From contig JAVYIG010000879.1 of the NCBI GenBank assembly GCA_035222895.1, positions 186,001 through 250,000 on the forward strand: a stretch of DNA of 64,000 bases, read 5' to 3'. A program made the position numbers and the translations under genes. Below are positions 1-13,000 of this stretch, piece after piece. Position 1 is the stretch's first letter. Every line of letters starts with the position of its first letter. The notes below the pieces were generated by a model. That model made no database searches and was not told the origin of the DNA. It was given only the letters and a program-made list of their open reading frames with translations. Origin of the DNA: Strongylocentrotus droebachiensis. Its lineage: Eukaryota; Echinodermata; Echinoidea; Camarodonta; Strongylocentrotidae.

Positions 1-475
1 TGAGGTAAAAAGGGGCGCCCAACATAGATAAAAAGGGGCACTTATTAAAAGAGACTATGGGGCACTAAAAATGAAAAGGGGCGCAGTTCACTTGGGTTTG
101 AGCACTAATTTTTTTGCCCCCCGGAAAATCGCCCTGTCCCCCTTGAGCACCAGAGGAATGGGTCCGTCTTCTTTTTCTTTAAAATTAACGTGTTTTTACC
201 TGTCTCCCCAGGGGAGGGAGCCCCCTTCCCGTGCTCAATTAGGGGGGGGGGGTGTGTTCTTCAATTTTTTTTGGGGGAAAAAATTATACACCGGCTGGCG
301 CTGTTTCGCTGTTATATATTTTCTCACGAATTGGGCCCCCTCCTCCACTGTTGTTGTTGTTGGGTAATTGTTTAATGGCGTTCATTCAGTATTGAATATA
401 TACGCCATAATTATCTTCAATTTTATAAGGAAAATCAGTTATAAATAAGAAAACTGAGGCTGGATCCGCCCCTGA
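1..475. mobile_element. Truncated end of a non-autonomous DNA transposon upstream of FAF2
   Basis: The stretch has repeated AAAAGGGGC-like units near its left edge and long G and C runs. It ends at 461-475 with CTGGATCCGCCCCTG. This matches, in reverse, the terminal repeats of complete elements elsewhere in the window (28916-31817, 56676-56874, 59118-59546). Its other end must lie before position 1, so length and target duplication cannot be read. No coding region is credible in it. Confidence 0.6.
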
Positions 476-545
476 TGCTTGTTGGCTTTCAAAATACATT
501 CAGCTATCGCTAGCAAATCGGCTTTCCATACGTTGATTTACAAAC
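476..545 (+). promoter_or_regulatory. Presumptive FAF2 5' UTR / promoter-proximal segment
   Basis: This is the only unique DNA between the transposon end at 475 and the FAF2 start codon at 546. I see no TATA box. The start context is ACAAACATGG, with A at -3 and G at +4, a good initiation context. The transcription start may lie here or inside the adjoining transposon. Confidence 0.4.
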
Positions 546-3500
546 ATGGCGGAAGACGAAGAGGTTACGCTCACCACTGAGCAGACAGAAAAACTGCTGC
601 AATTCCAGGTAAATCTCCTACTAATTTTATATTTATTTTTCTTTTAAACAAAATTTGTATTGCATGGTGTGTTGATTAAACTTTTTGTTCATTAAAATGC
701 TAGTTAAAACACTACTAAATGATCCATTATTATGAGGAATTCATGGGGGAACAGTAGAAATCTACTCAACTCGGTATCGCCTGTAGTAGTGTAGATTGTC
801 GGTGTCGACAAAGGTAAACTGAAGCAGGGAGCTCCGCCGGACGGCCCCGCGCCTAGACCTAGGCTAGCCTGGCCCTAGGGCCTTGGGCTTGCTGCTGATA
901 ATATGAAATTTGATATTGATATTACCAAGCCTTAATAACCACCCAAAAAGTATCGCTTTTCCATTAAGAGGCAGCCCTTAATTTTGCAGCAATTTGTGTT
1001 TGGATCTGATTAGGCCTGAGTCGAAACGGGTCCCCGCCCGGGCCCCGACCGTCGAGCTGAAACCCGGTTTTTGGTTTTCGGGTTTCGGGTTTTTCAAAAT
1101 TAAATTTCACACTGATATTTTGAAATATAGAACTAAAAATATGCAATTCACAAACTTATATATCAATATAATCAAATAAATATGCTTTAGAAATAAATGG
1201 ATATTGTTTCAGTTGACGGTAGGTGTTTTTATCGCTCTAAAATTGAGGCTGCAAGAAAGGAATCACGCTTCGTGGTACCGATCGAGTGCGTTCAGAAACG
1301 GAAGTGGAAATAGATCGATGACCCACTGAAGACAGAGCAAGTGCCACACAGAAGACTAAAATGTTGATCAGACTATTGCAATTAAATCGTAATACTAAAG
1401 GCATTAATTTAATTGTCAAAATATATCCACAATATAATGGTTTACCCTTGATAGTTTGATGAAGGAAAATAAATTAAAGCTCTTGAAATAACATCGAAGT
1501 GCCTTTCGTTCGTTCTAAAAATACGTGTATAACGGCAATCAGAAGTTACGAGTCAAGCTTGATATGCATGTTTACATCCCTGCACCGTCATTCGACCTGA
1601 TCGGAACAATAAGCATTGAACCAATTAAAAAACATCACGTAAGACTTTGAGGGACTCCAATTCAACAAAATTACCGTAAAATAGTTATTTGCTTTGACAA
1701 ATAATACTATAGATATTCATAATATCTTACAGAAATAATGATATTTCATGAGCTACGTACTCGATATCGAGTTCAGCTAGCCATCATTTTGAAATGAGAC
1801 GTAGTTGTCATGCATGCAGCGCAGTAGGCTAGCTACAGACAGAATACGGCAGCTCGCATCGCAGAGAGGGAAAAAAAAAATCACGTAATAGGCACGTGAA
1901 GATCACGTGATCTCAGGCCCGCGCTTTTTTCCTCTCTCTGCTGCATACTGCCCTCTACAGTCTACTGCATGACAACTACGTCTCATTTCAAAATGATGGC
2001 TAGCTGAACTCGATATCGAGTACGTAGCTCATGAAATATCATTATTTCTGTAAGATATTATGAATATCTATAGTATTATTTGTCAAAGCAAATAACTATT
2101 TTACGGTAATTTTGTTGAATTGGAGTCCCTCAAAGTCTTACGTGATGTTTTTTTAATTGGTTCCATGCTTATTGTTCCGATCAGGTCGGATGACGGTGCA
2201 GGGATGTAAACATGCATATCAAGCTTGACTCGTAACTTCTGCTTGCCGTTATACACGCATTTTTAGAACGGACGAAAGGCACTTCGATGTTATTTCAAGA
2301 GTTTCAATTTATTTTCCTTCATCAAACTATCAAGGGTAAACCATTATATTGTGGATATATTTTGACAATTAAATTAATGCCTTTAGTATTACGATTTAAT
2401 TGCAATAGTCTGATCAACATTTTAGTCTTCTGTGTGGCACTTTCTTGCTCTGTCAGTGGGTCATCGATCTATTTCCACTTCCGTTTCTGAACGCACTCGA
2501 TCGGTACCACGAAGCGTGATTCCTTTCTTGCAGCCTCAATTTTAGAGCGATAAAAACACCTACCGTCAACTGAAACGATATCCATTTATTTTTTAAAGCA
2601 TCTTAATTTAATTCAATTGATTATTTCATTGTTTTGAAAGCAGTAACTGTCCTTTCCGTCGCATTATTAGAACAGCAACTGAGTCTAACTCCCGCCGCTG
2701 CATGCACATGATTTTTAGTGTCAGTGCAGTGGTGAAAATTTCGGGTACCCGGTCCCCGCCCGAAATTTTCAAGTCAAACCCGGGTTCGGCAAAACCCGTG
2801 ATGACTCAGGCCTAGATCTGATTAGCATTTTGTTGCCAGTGCCAAAGAAACAAATGTCGCAAACACAACACAACCAGATGCTTGTGTGTATAGATCTATA
2901 TCTACGTCACAGGCAGATACAGATACCCATTTGCCTTTGTGATGTAAACAAAACTTCCAATGCGTACGTAGACTAACAGGCGCTAGTTAGTAGTTTCGAA
3001 TTGTCTTTTACCCGTAACTCCGGCGTGGAGATCTTTTTTGCAGATTTTCATCGTCAAAATTGAGCTCCGTGTTGAAATTCTTGCAGCAGTATTAATAATA
3101 ATAATAGTCTAATAATAATAATAATCTTTTAAAGTCCACTCCAAATATTATTAAAACGAAACAGAAATTCTTTTTGCCCTATTGATCGTGAGCCCGGCAG
3201 CCACTGAACAGCGCCATATCGACTTTGCTCTCGAACACCAAACAAGGTAGCAGCAACTCCCATCTTATAACGTCTTTTGGTATGACGCAGCAGGGGTTCG
3301 AACCCACGACCTCCCGGTTACTGCTGATGAATAAGATGACGTCATCCACTTACGGTAACAGTTTAAAATATGGCTGCAAGAATTTCAACACGGAGCTCGA
3401 TTTCGACTAAAAAAAATCTGCAAAAAAAGACCCTTAAACGCATCCTAAACTAAAGTCAATCTGGTAAGTGGAAACGATGTATATTGTCCTTGTCGAGTGG

Positions 3501-3996
3501 TTACGTCGTCAGACTGTCAATAGCATAGTCCGCGGTTCGAGTCCCACCGCGGCTCTAATGTCCTTTGGCAAGACATTGATCTACATTTTTGCCACTTTAC
3601 CCAGGTGAAGTAAATAGGGACCTGGTAGGAATTTATTCCTTGAAACGCAGCGCTCGTAACAGCTGCACTGCTAAAGCCAGGATAATTATGCTGCATTATT
3701 GTAGAGCGCTTAGAGACTTATGATAAAGTAAATGTTAGGCGCTATATAAGCAAATATAATTATTATTATATTAGCCTAGATCTAGGCCTAATTTTCAAAA
3801 ATAAATGCATCGGATATGAATCTGTTAAAATTGAGTATTTTGGGCAAAGTTCTGTGGCCACAATGTTTGCACAGGAGACCCTATGCATACCTGCCAACCA
3901 CTCCGATTTAGGCGGAGTTACTCCGCTTTTTTCATACCCACTCCGAATTCCGATTGCATGCCTCAAAACTCCGATTTTTTTATTTATTTTTTTTTT

Positions 3997-4034
<38 letters not shown>

Positions 4035-7000
4035 AAACGACTGTTGCATAAGACTAAAGCATAACACAGCACTGATAACCAGATCACGCCGACATCCGCG
4101 CTCGCGCTCATAGAAGATATACACAGCGCAGCCCGAACGTGATCGTTAGTTCCGCAGTCATTATCCATGTACTGCATGTACTAGTACATGGAAGCACGTG
4201 CGCAAGCTATATCGATAAAGACTGTGTGCGGACGTTGTACTAATACATACACTACATGCAGCGTCGTTGCATAGTAACTGCATGCGTATAGCCCACGTGT
4301 ATTTATATTACATGTGCAGTTGATACGCCGTGCATAAACACTGTATACATTGGCGTGTTTTCTTCAATGCTTGTGTGATGACTGCGATCGTGGAAGCTTG
4401 TTATTTACCGGACTTCCTCGGATTTATTTTGGATTACTACTACTATATTCTTCATCTTCGTTGATTTCTCCATTTTTGAAGGACAAAATGGGTTAGACTC
4501 GTGCTGTTCATAATCAGAAGTATAAGAAAGAATACAAAAATTGTTTATGTGTGGGGCGAAAAGGTTGAAGGAAAAGGCCCATTTGCACCATTAAAATGGA
4601 GAGAAAAAAAAATAGACCCTAAAGTCCTGTGTACCCCCCCCCCCCCCCAATCTACGGGCTACTACCCCAATCCTTCGGTGGTTCGCGACCTCGTAGTCCA
4701 TCCAGAAAAATTTACTCCTAATTTCTCTTGTCTCAGGTTGGCAGGTATGCCTATGGTCGGTTTCACATGTCTCTAAAGAGAGGAATCGACCCTACTTATA
4801 TCAGAGGCTAATGTTTCTTACCTATTTAGTGTCAATTTTCTTATCTTTTTTGGAGTATTTTTTCTAAAAACAAAGGCATTATAAGCAATGTACACTTTCT
4901 CACGGGTTTCACAGCAAACTGCTGCACAATACAATTGCATACCAAACCGATGGTTGGGTGTGGGGCCACGTGTGTGTGTGAAGTTAGCAACTGTAACAAC
5001 AAATTACTTACATGAATTTAATGAGGATCTGAGATTACAGTCGCTAACTTCACACATGCGCGAGCTCGTACCCCACCATCGGTACGGTCAGCGACTTGCT
5101 GTGAAACCTGTGAGAAAGTGTATATAATCAATGTCTTCGTCAAACAAGACCTTTGTAGAGGAGGGGAATTGTTGATCTGTCCCTTCAAGTGAAAGATTTA
5201 CGTATGGGAGCTAGTACTCCATTCGCTTTTTTTAGCAGCAAAGGCAGATTGTTGATGAAATCTTAGCTTCTCAGAATCTCAGTTCTCATCAGTGACCACA
5301 AAGGTCCTTTTCTTCCTTGGTTTCTGGGATCTTTACACCATCTAGCTTATATTTCCTTTTCGGATTGCCTGCCCCTAGGTGCAGGGTCTTGCATTTGTTT
5401 GCATTGAAGTGGAGCTGCCATTTCTCTGACTTTAAATCAAATCCAGAATTATTTTCACTTCTTATCATGCTCCTTGAATTATGTAGGTACATTTGGTTAT
5501 TGCTTTAATAACATGACAAACTTTACAAACTGCCTGTGGAGGTCACTAGTGGATTCTCCTTTCTTCTCATACAAAGCACTTTGAAATTGGTCAAGAATTT
5601 AACAAGAAATATGGAATTTTTTTCTGTAGTGATTTGCTTAACGAACTAACATCAGATTTATATTACAAAAATGCTGACCTCTGACGAGAGTTTGCAATGT
5701 TGGTTCTGCTGCAAAACGTAAATATGGGCACTGTACGTGAAAATAGCTGTTTTGGCATTGCCAACTTATATCACCATAGGTATGGGAAGACAATCTGATT
5801 AGATTTTGGGGTATTAAAATAGTAAATTTGCTTTGAAATCTCTGGGTTTTAGCCCAGTTATTGCAATGTCTCGAGAGCTATACGAGTCATGAACTTCAAA
5901 CTTTGTATTAGTGTGCATCACCAATTCACCATAGTAAGACACATTGATTAGAAGTTGGTAAAGGAAAGTCAAAAGTCAAAGGTTAGCAAGTCAATTTACA
6001 TGAAATTAAAGGTTTTTTAACCTTGTTTATGACCAAAACAGTGACTATTTAAGATAATTTAGCTGTGATCTTAGAACCTCTATTAAACTAGTATGCACAA
6101 GTGATCAGATTTGGGGAATGTCAGGTCAAAGGTTATACAAATCAATTGACTGTAATATAGCATTTTAGTTCTCATTGTGATATTCCAAGAATAATTAAAG
6201 AAGGATTTCAAATACATTTTGGTTGGGGCATATTGGAGAAACATTTTTCTTTCTTTTCCCCCTTTTTTTTTAAAGGTTAAGAGAAACCGATATTCTCATA
6301 TACATGTACATGTTTTTTGCAGTGGATATACATGTACGATGTATTTTAGACATGTGGCATCAACATGTAGTACCTATATTTATTTTGACATGTATATCCC
6401 ATCCTTCTCCAGCACAAACCAACATTCCCTGTATGATTGTTGGTGTAGTGCGTTACTGATTAATCTGCATAACTTTGTATTTTGTTATTGCAATTGTTTA
6501 TACCATGTATTTTTTCCCTTTACTGGGAACTACTCCATACAAGTTTTTCTAAACATTTTTGTAGTTTCCATTTTTTCTCTTACTATGTATATTTGCCATT
6601 TTTGTATATTATAATATTGTTTTATGCTTGAGAAAAATTAATAAACTGAACTGAACTGAACTGTCCACTGAACAAGAGGAATCCTTTTTAGAGATTTTTC
6701 AAAATCGTAAGGGGAAAGTCCATATGATATCCATTGATATAAACTAGAATAAGGAGAGAAACAGATATGTCGGTTGCAGCTGATTCTGAGCTGTATGTAC
6801 AAATCAACCCCTTGTTTTTTTTTTAGTTTAAAAATCATACTCTTGCGTAATACAAAGTATGATTCTCTTTCCTGAATACAGGATCTCACTGGAATTGAGG
6901 ATATGGAGAGATGTCGCAACATTTTGGATCAACATGACTGGAATATTGAGGTGAGTGTTAGCTTGTCCATCAAATTTTGTTTCTAATTATTAAAAAAAAA

Positions 7001-10000
7001 TATATATATATTATATTTCATAGTTATCCAACTTGTGCTGTATCGTACAGGTTATATTAAAGAGAAGGTTGAGTTCTGAGAAGAGGTGACAAATAATAGG
7101 TGAGCGTTTTCATTGTTATTATGCAAAAGTGGAAGAACATCAGATAAAAAATGTTCCCTGAAAAGCAGAGCTCTTCAAATGCCTTCATATTCTAATTATG
7201 GCATTTAACAGCATACAAATCGGGACAGATTTTTATGCCACATGTTCGTGTAGGCCCATATTTCTGTGAAAAGTGCATGTAACTTTACCAAGACTGCCAA
7301 ATTTCTTATCATTTTGATGATTCCATAACCTTGCAGTACTGACACCAATACTTAAATGTTCAGATGAACAACTTTTCCTGATCGATTCCACACGACTTCT
7401 TTCACAATGCATTCGCATTACCAGAACTCAACTTCATCTTTAACAGCGTGCTAACCTTTCATAAAATATTTATTGGAAGTGCGCAGTAAAAAGAGAATAC
7501 AAAAACACACACAAAAAAAGAGAAAAAATACTTCTGGGTCATGAATGTCAGGGAAGAAGGGGGGGGGGGGGGGGGACTGTTGGGCCACAGCAACCACTTC
7601 TTTATATTTGGGCAGTGAAGCCATTTAAGTAGCCTCCATTTTGAAAATGCCATTTATGGTTAGGCACTCCTGTGCAGTGATAGCAACAAAAGCGCATCAA
7701 AGCAGAGCTGCCAAATAGTATGATTTTATTGTATTTCGTACAATTTTTCCTCAATAAAATACAATTCCCCACCCCCCAAACCCCCCCCCCCCCCCCACAA
7801 AAAAAAAACAAAAAAACACAACAACAAAAAAACATGCATGTTCGCGGTGAGAAAGTACTCAATCAAAAATAGGGTTTTTATTTTAAAAATAACATTTTTT
7901 GTGTGTGGAAAAGAAGAGGATTTTTGCACAGTTGGGGTTGGCAGCTCTACCTGAATATAAGAGGCTTCGATTGATCCACGTACAGGTACCAGTCCATGTT
8001 TTTTGTTGTTGATACAACTTTTGTCAGTAAAATACAACTTTTGGGATTAAAGAAAACAGTTTTTGAACTCCAGAGAATGGCAGGTCTGTCAAAGGTTATT
8101 CTATGTTTATTTGTTTCAGACTGCTGTCCAAGACACATTGAATGTATCAGAGGGTAAGCCGACAGTCTATGATAGGACTACGCAGGCAAGCCAGCCTCCA
8201 GTACGCACACCAGAGGTCAATACAAACCCTAGGGACCAAAGGTATGTTTAACTCTTATCCAACTTGCAATTGATAAAGATTGATCTATTCTTTCCTTTAT
8301 CCTAACTTGATCTCTCTCTGTCATGCTTTTCACTCTCCCCTACCCTCTGCCTTCTCTCTCATTAGCTCTGTACGTTCTCTTCCTCTCTTTTTTTGTCTCT
8401 CTCATTCGCTTTCTGCTTTGTACAACTAATTATCCTGACTATATATTGGAATAGTCTTTGCCCTTGCTCTCTCTCTTTCATTCTCTTCCTCTTTGCTTTC
8501 TCTAGCTATCTCTTTCACCCATCTATCTCTAGCTCTCCATCCTTATCTAACCATACAATCTTAGTATAACAGAATGGTTTCAGATCACCACCACTTTATC
8601 CCATAAGGTTTTAACTTTGCCTCAACAAAGACAATTACCGGTAACTATATTCATAAATTATCTTTAGAAAAGTTAACTTGGATAAAGCGGAGCTAGTCAG
8701 AATACTATGAATAATTTCTGATGAATTATGTCACCCTATTGTCAGAAGGGTCAAGTCAGGTCACATCCCTGACAAAGGCTGGAGTTGAATAGCTGCAAAT
8801 TGTGAAGGTGACTTTATATTTTATATCAAGATTAAAAGATTAAGTTTCAAACATACGTATGACCAATACAGATGAGCTTTCATAATTAAATGTTATCTTT
8901 TGTTTTCTTTCTTCTCTCTTTCTCTCTTTTTCTTGCTGACAGGATATTCACAGTAGCGAGGCCGACGTCCTCCTGGTTCCAGTGGAGTTACATGATGGTC
9001 CTCTTCCCCTTCCGTTTTTTCTATACCACAGCTTTTGATATTGTTCGATGGACACTAAGGTTGATTTGGCCTGATCCCAGGCGTATTGTTACGGATCCCC
9101 GGGGAGACGTTCTTTCGTTTATCACGTCGTATGAAGAGAGATATGGAGCAGTCCATCCAGAGTTCTATAGAGGAAGTTATAGTGAGGTAGGTAATACACA
9201 TGCTTTAGGCAGGGTTGGACAGTAAAGCTGTGTTCACACATGCAGTAAAGCATTTTTTAATACAAATTATGTAATTCATACATGCTTTAGGCAGGGTTGG
9301 ACAGTAAAGCTGTGTTCACACATGCAGCAGTAAAGCGTTTTTGAATACAAATTATGTAATTCATGCATGCTTTAGGCAGGGTTGGACAGTAAAGCTGTGT
9401 TCAGACATGCAGCAGTAAAGCGTTTTTGAATACAAATTATGTAATTCATACATGCTTTAGGCAGGGTCGCACAGTAAAGCTGTGTTCACACATGCAGCAG
9501 TAAAGCGTTTTTGAATACAAATTATGTAATACATACATGCTTTAGGCAGGGTTGGACAGTAAAGCTGTGTTCACACATGCAGCAGTAAAGCGTTTTTGAA
9601 TACAAATTATGTAATTCAAACATGCTTTAGGCAGGGTCGCACAGTAAAGCTGTGTTCACACATGCAGCAGTAAAGCGTTTTTGAATACAAATTATGTAAT
9701 TCATACATGCTTTAGGCAGGGTCGCACAGTAAAGCTGTGTTCACACATGAAGCAGTAAAGCGTTTTTGAATACAAATTATGTAATTCATACATGCTTTAG
9801 GCAGGGTTGGACAGTAAAGCTGTGTTCAGACATGCAGCAGTAAAGCGTTTTTGAATACAAATTATGTAATTCATACATGCTTTAGGCAGGGTTGGACAGT
9901 AAAGCTGTGTTCAGACATGCAGCAGTAAAGCGTTTTTGAATACAAATTATGTAATTCATACATGCTTTAGGCAGGGTTGGACAGTAAAGCTGTGTTCAGA

Positions 10001-13000
10001 CATGAAGCAGTAAAACTGGGACGTTTTTTGAATGATTTTTTCGTCAGAAAGCATAATGCACTTCACATATCCTATCTTATAACACAGAGCTAAGTGAATA
10101 TGCGTAGGGCCTTTGTCGTGCACAGTTGCCATTAATTTGGGGTGGTTTTTCACGTCATACCTAAACAAGCCTTAAGTGGGGCCCAGTTTGGTTGCATGAC
10201 CTGTGCTCTGGGGACAATTGATCTGCAGTCATTATATTCTAGTCTAACAAAAGTCTTTACTCCAACCCTGGACCATTCACGATACCTAACCCGACCCTAA
10301 ATCAGGTCATTTATACACTCTCTAAAATGATCAATCCAGACCCCCTTCCAAGGAAGGAAGCGTGGAGCCCAGCCTAAACCTAACCTAAAACCCAATTGGA
10401 CCCTTAACCTTAACCCTATACATGTATCAATGAAGAATTAAAGCCCAGAGCAGTTTTCAACAGCTTCACACCTTAGGATTTAAAATTTAACCAAGAGCTT
10501 AAATGCACACAAACCCTTAGGTTTTCAGTCGGGGGGGTCCCAGTGAAAAAATAAATAATGTAGAGAAGTTTTAAGCTTTTGTATGAGAAGTGATATGGAC
10601 CAAGTGTTCCAGTATTCTGGTGAAAGTACGTAAGGCATGCTTTATGGGTCAGTTTAAGATGAAAATTGGGTTTACTCGAGTTCTGTGTTAATAATAATTG
10701 TAATAATACATGTAGTTATAATAATTTTGGTCTTATTTATGCAAGGTAGACATACATCAGTTTTAATACTGCTCTTCTTGCAGACTTGAAATGATCACCC
10801 CAGCATTGCAATGCCCATTTAATACACCTGGGATGTTAAATGTGTTAAATGTGGGCAAAGCACCTTGTCCATTGATGTAAGCACCAAGCAAGCATTGAAC
10901 CAGGGGCCCTCTCGGATGAGAGGGAGTGGGAGTTTCGTGGCTGAGTCGTCTAAGGCGCTTGACTGAAGATGCGAAGGTCGAGGGTTCAAATCCCGACATG
11001 GCACTAATATCCTTTGGCAAGATATTAACCTGCACTTGCTACTCTCCACCCAGGTGTTAAATGGGTACCCGGTAGAATGTGACCGTCATTGTTGGTCAAC
11101 ATTTTTTTAGCGTCGAGTAATGCCTGGCTTGAATGCTCCCCAGGGAGTGGAGATTGTGCACATAGTGTGTGCGGGCAAGCACCGAATCCAATGACCGGGG
11201 TAATAGTATATCTGTAAAGCGCTTACAGACATTGTATTAAGTGCTATATAAAAGTGGAATATTATTAGTATTATGACAGTCAAGATCCCCCACCAATATA
11301 CACCATCGTGTTTCCAGCTAGGTGGCATGGTATTAATGAGTTTTCTTTGTTTGTTCCTCAGGCATTAAGTGACGCCAAGAGAGACCTCAAGTTTTTATTA
11401 GTATATCTTCATGGTAATGATCATCAAGATACAGACCAGTTTTGTAGGTGAGTACCATCGTGCTTTCACATGACTTTGAGTACATGGTAATACAAAGAAA
11501 GCTTGACCTTCATATCTGTTATTGATAAAATATACATAAATATGTAGAAATATACATTTACATAGTCTTTAATACACAAATTAATAAGTAACTTGGGTCT
11601 AAAAACAGTGGTACATTTTGCATGCATGTAGATGTTCATGCAAAATGTCATGTCTATTGGATACTTAAAGGTAATACAAAGTTCTGGTATGGGGTCATGA
11701 ATTTGGTTCAAATGAACATATTGGAAGCATATGCGATCCTACAATATTCAGTGATCGTTGTTGCCGTTGAAATCGAGTCTAAAGTGATGAAATTGTGAAT
11801 AATAATTTGTTTATGTTGTATCGCTTCCTCTCAAGATTGATATTACTTTAGCTTCAAAACGGTGTTTCTCGACTAAAATCGGGCGATTTTCTATTCCCGT
11901 TTAGAAATTATATATCAGAACTGCATATTCTGAGATTTTCATGGTCGCAGCTATCAGAGCCGAATTGCTCATTCTTACACTAGGTTTCACAATGGTAATG
12001 CAAATTTAAAATTTGATAATCCAATCCTGTTGAAATATTCCCAAAAGTTTGTATTACCTTTAATAAATCAAATACTGATCCATAATATGAAACATTTTCA
12101 GCGATTTGGGTCTATGCTGTTAGACAAACTGATGTAGAAAACCAAAGCAAGTCAAGTCACACTGAGAAATTATCAATTTGTATGAACTTAGAATGTAGGT
12201 GATGTTAAAGTTACATACATGTACATAGTGCCTTTAAAACAAAATTATCACATTAATGTATTTTCCTTTGCAGAGACACGTTAGGTAATGCTGATGTCAT
12301 AGAGTTTATCAATGCTAGTCTTATATTTTGGGCTGCATCTGTCAACTCACCAGAAGGATATAGAGGTAAGAGTTTATTTGCTTGTTTTTGTTATTAGTTG
12401 GGGTTTATTTGGGGGTACTGTGGCATTTTTAGCTGGATTCCCTATTTGTTTTTACATTCATGTTCATGTTAGCAATCATGCATAATGATCATTCACTACA
12501 TTGCACATAGGCCACTGGCGCATACGAGGGTGTGGGAGGGGTCCAGTTAATCTCTTCTCTCATCCTGTCCCCTCTCCCTCTTTTTCTTCTCTCTCCTACA
12601 CTCCTATCATTTTTCATCTTTCTTTTTTTCCCTTCTCAACATTCAATCTCTGACCATGAATGATTGACCGACACACTTTGTTTTCTTCTGACCAGTATCA
12701 TTAGCACTTCGAGAGAACACCTACCCCTTCCTAGCCCTCATCGTACTCCGGGACAACAAAATGACGGTGGTGCTGAGGATAGAGGGCGCCGTCAGCGGGG
12801 AGTCCTTGATAGAGCGAGTGCAGCGGACGATGAGCGAGACCGAGGGGTACTTGGTGGCTATGAGGATGGGGCGTCAGGAACGGAACCTTAACAATACCCT
12901 GAGACAGGAGCAGGATGAAGCCTACAGGGAATCCCTTCGGCAGGATCAAGAGAAGGTATTGTAGAAGGTTTTATTTTCATGATTTTAAAGCCCCACTGCA

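Noticed and set aside
1237..1419. Matching short ORFs at 1237-1419 (minus) and 2287-2490 (plus)
   Set aside because: They are the same sequence in the two arms of the inverted repeat and carry no protein motif.
3534..3544. tRNA gene candidates (B boxes at 3294, 3534, 10982 and others)
   Set aside because: No acceptor stem or full cloverleaf, and each head is followed by a SINE body and tail.
6219..6614. 131-codon ORF in FAF2 intron 1
   Set aside because: AT-rich composition, no recognisable domain, overlaps a LINE 3' end.
9191..10016. Regular array that could be taken for a CRISPR
   Set aside because: The 85-bp unit repeats as a whole with no unique spacers, inside a eukaryotic intron. It is a minisatellite.
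10270..10415. Telomere-like CCCTAA patches
   Set aside because: Irregular spacing and mixed words; no run of true telomeric repeats.
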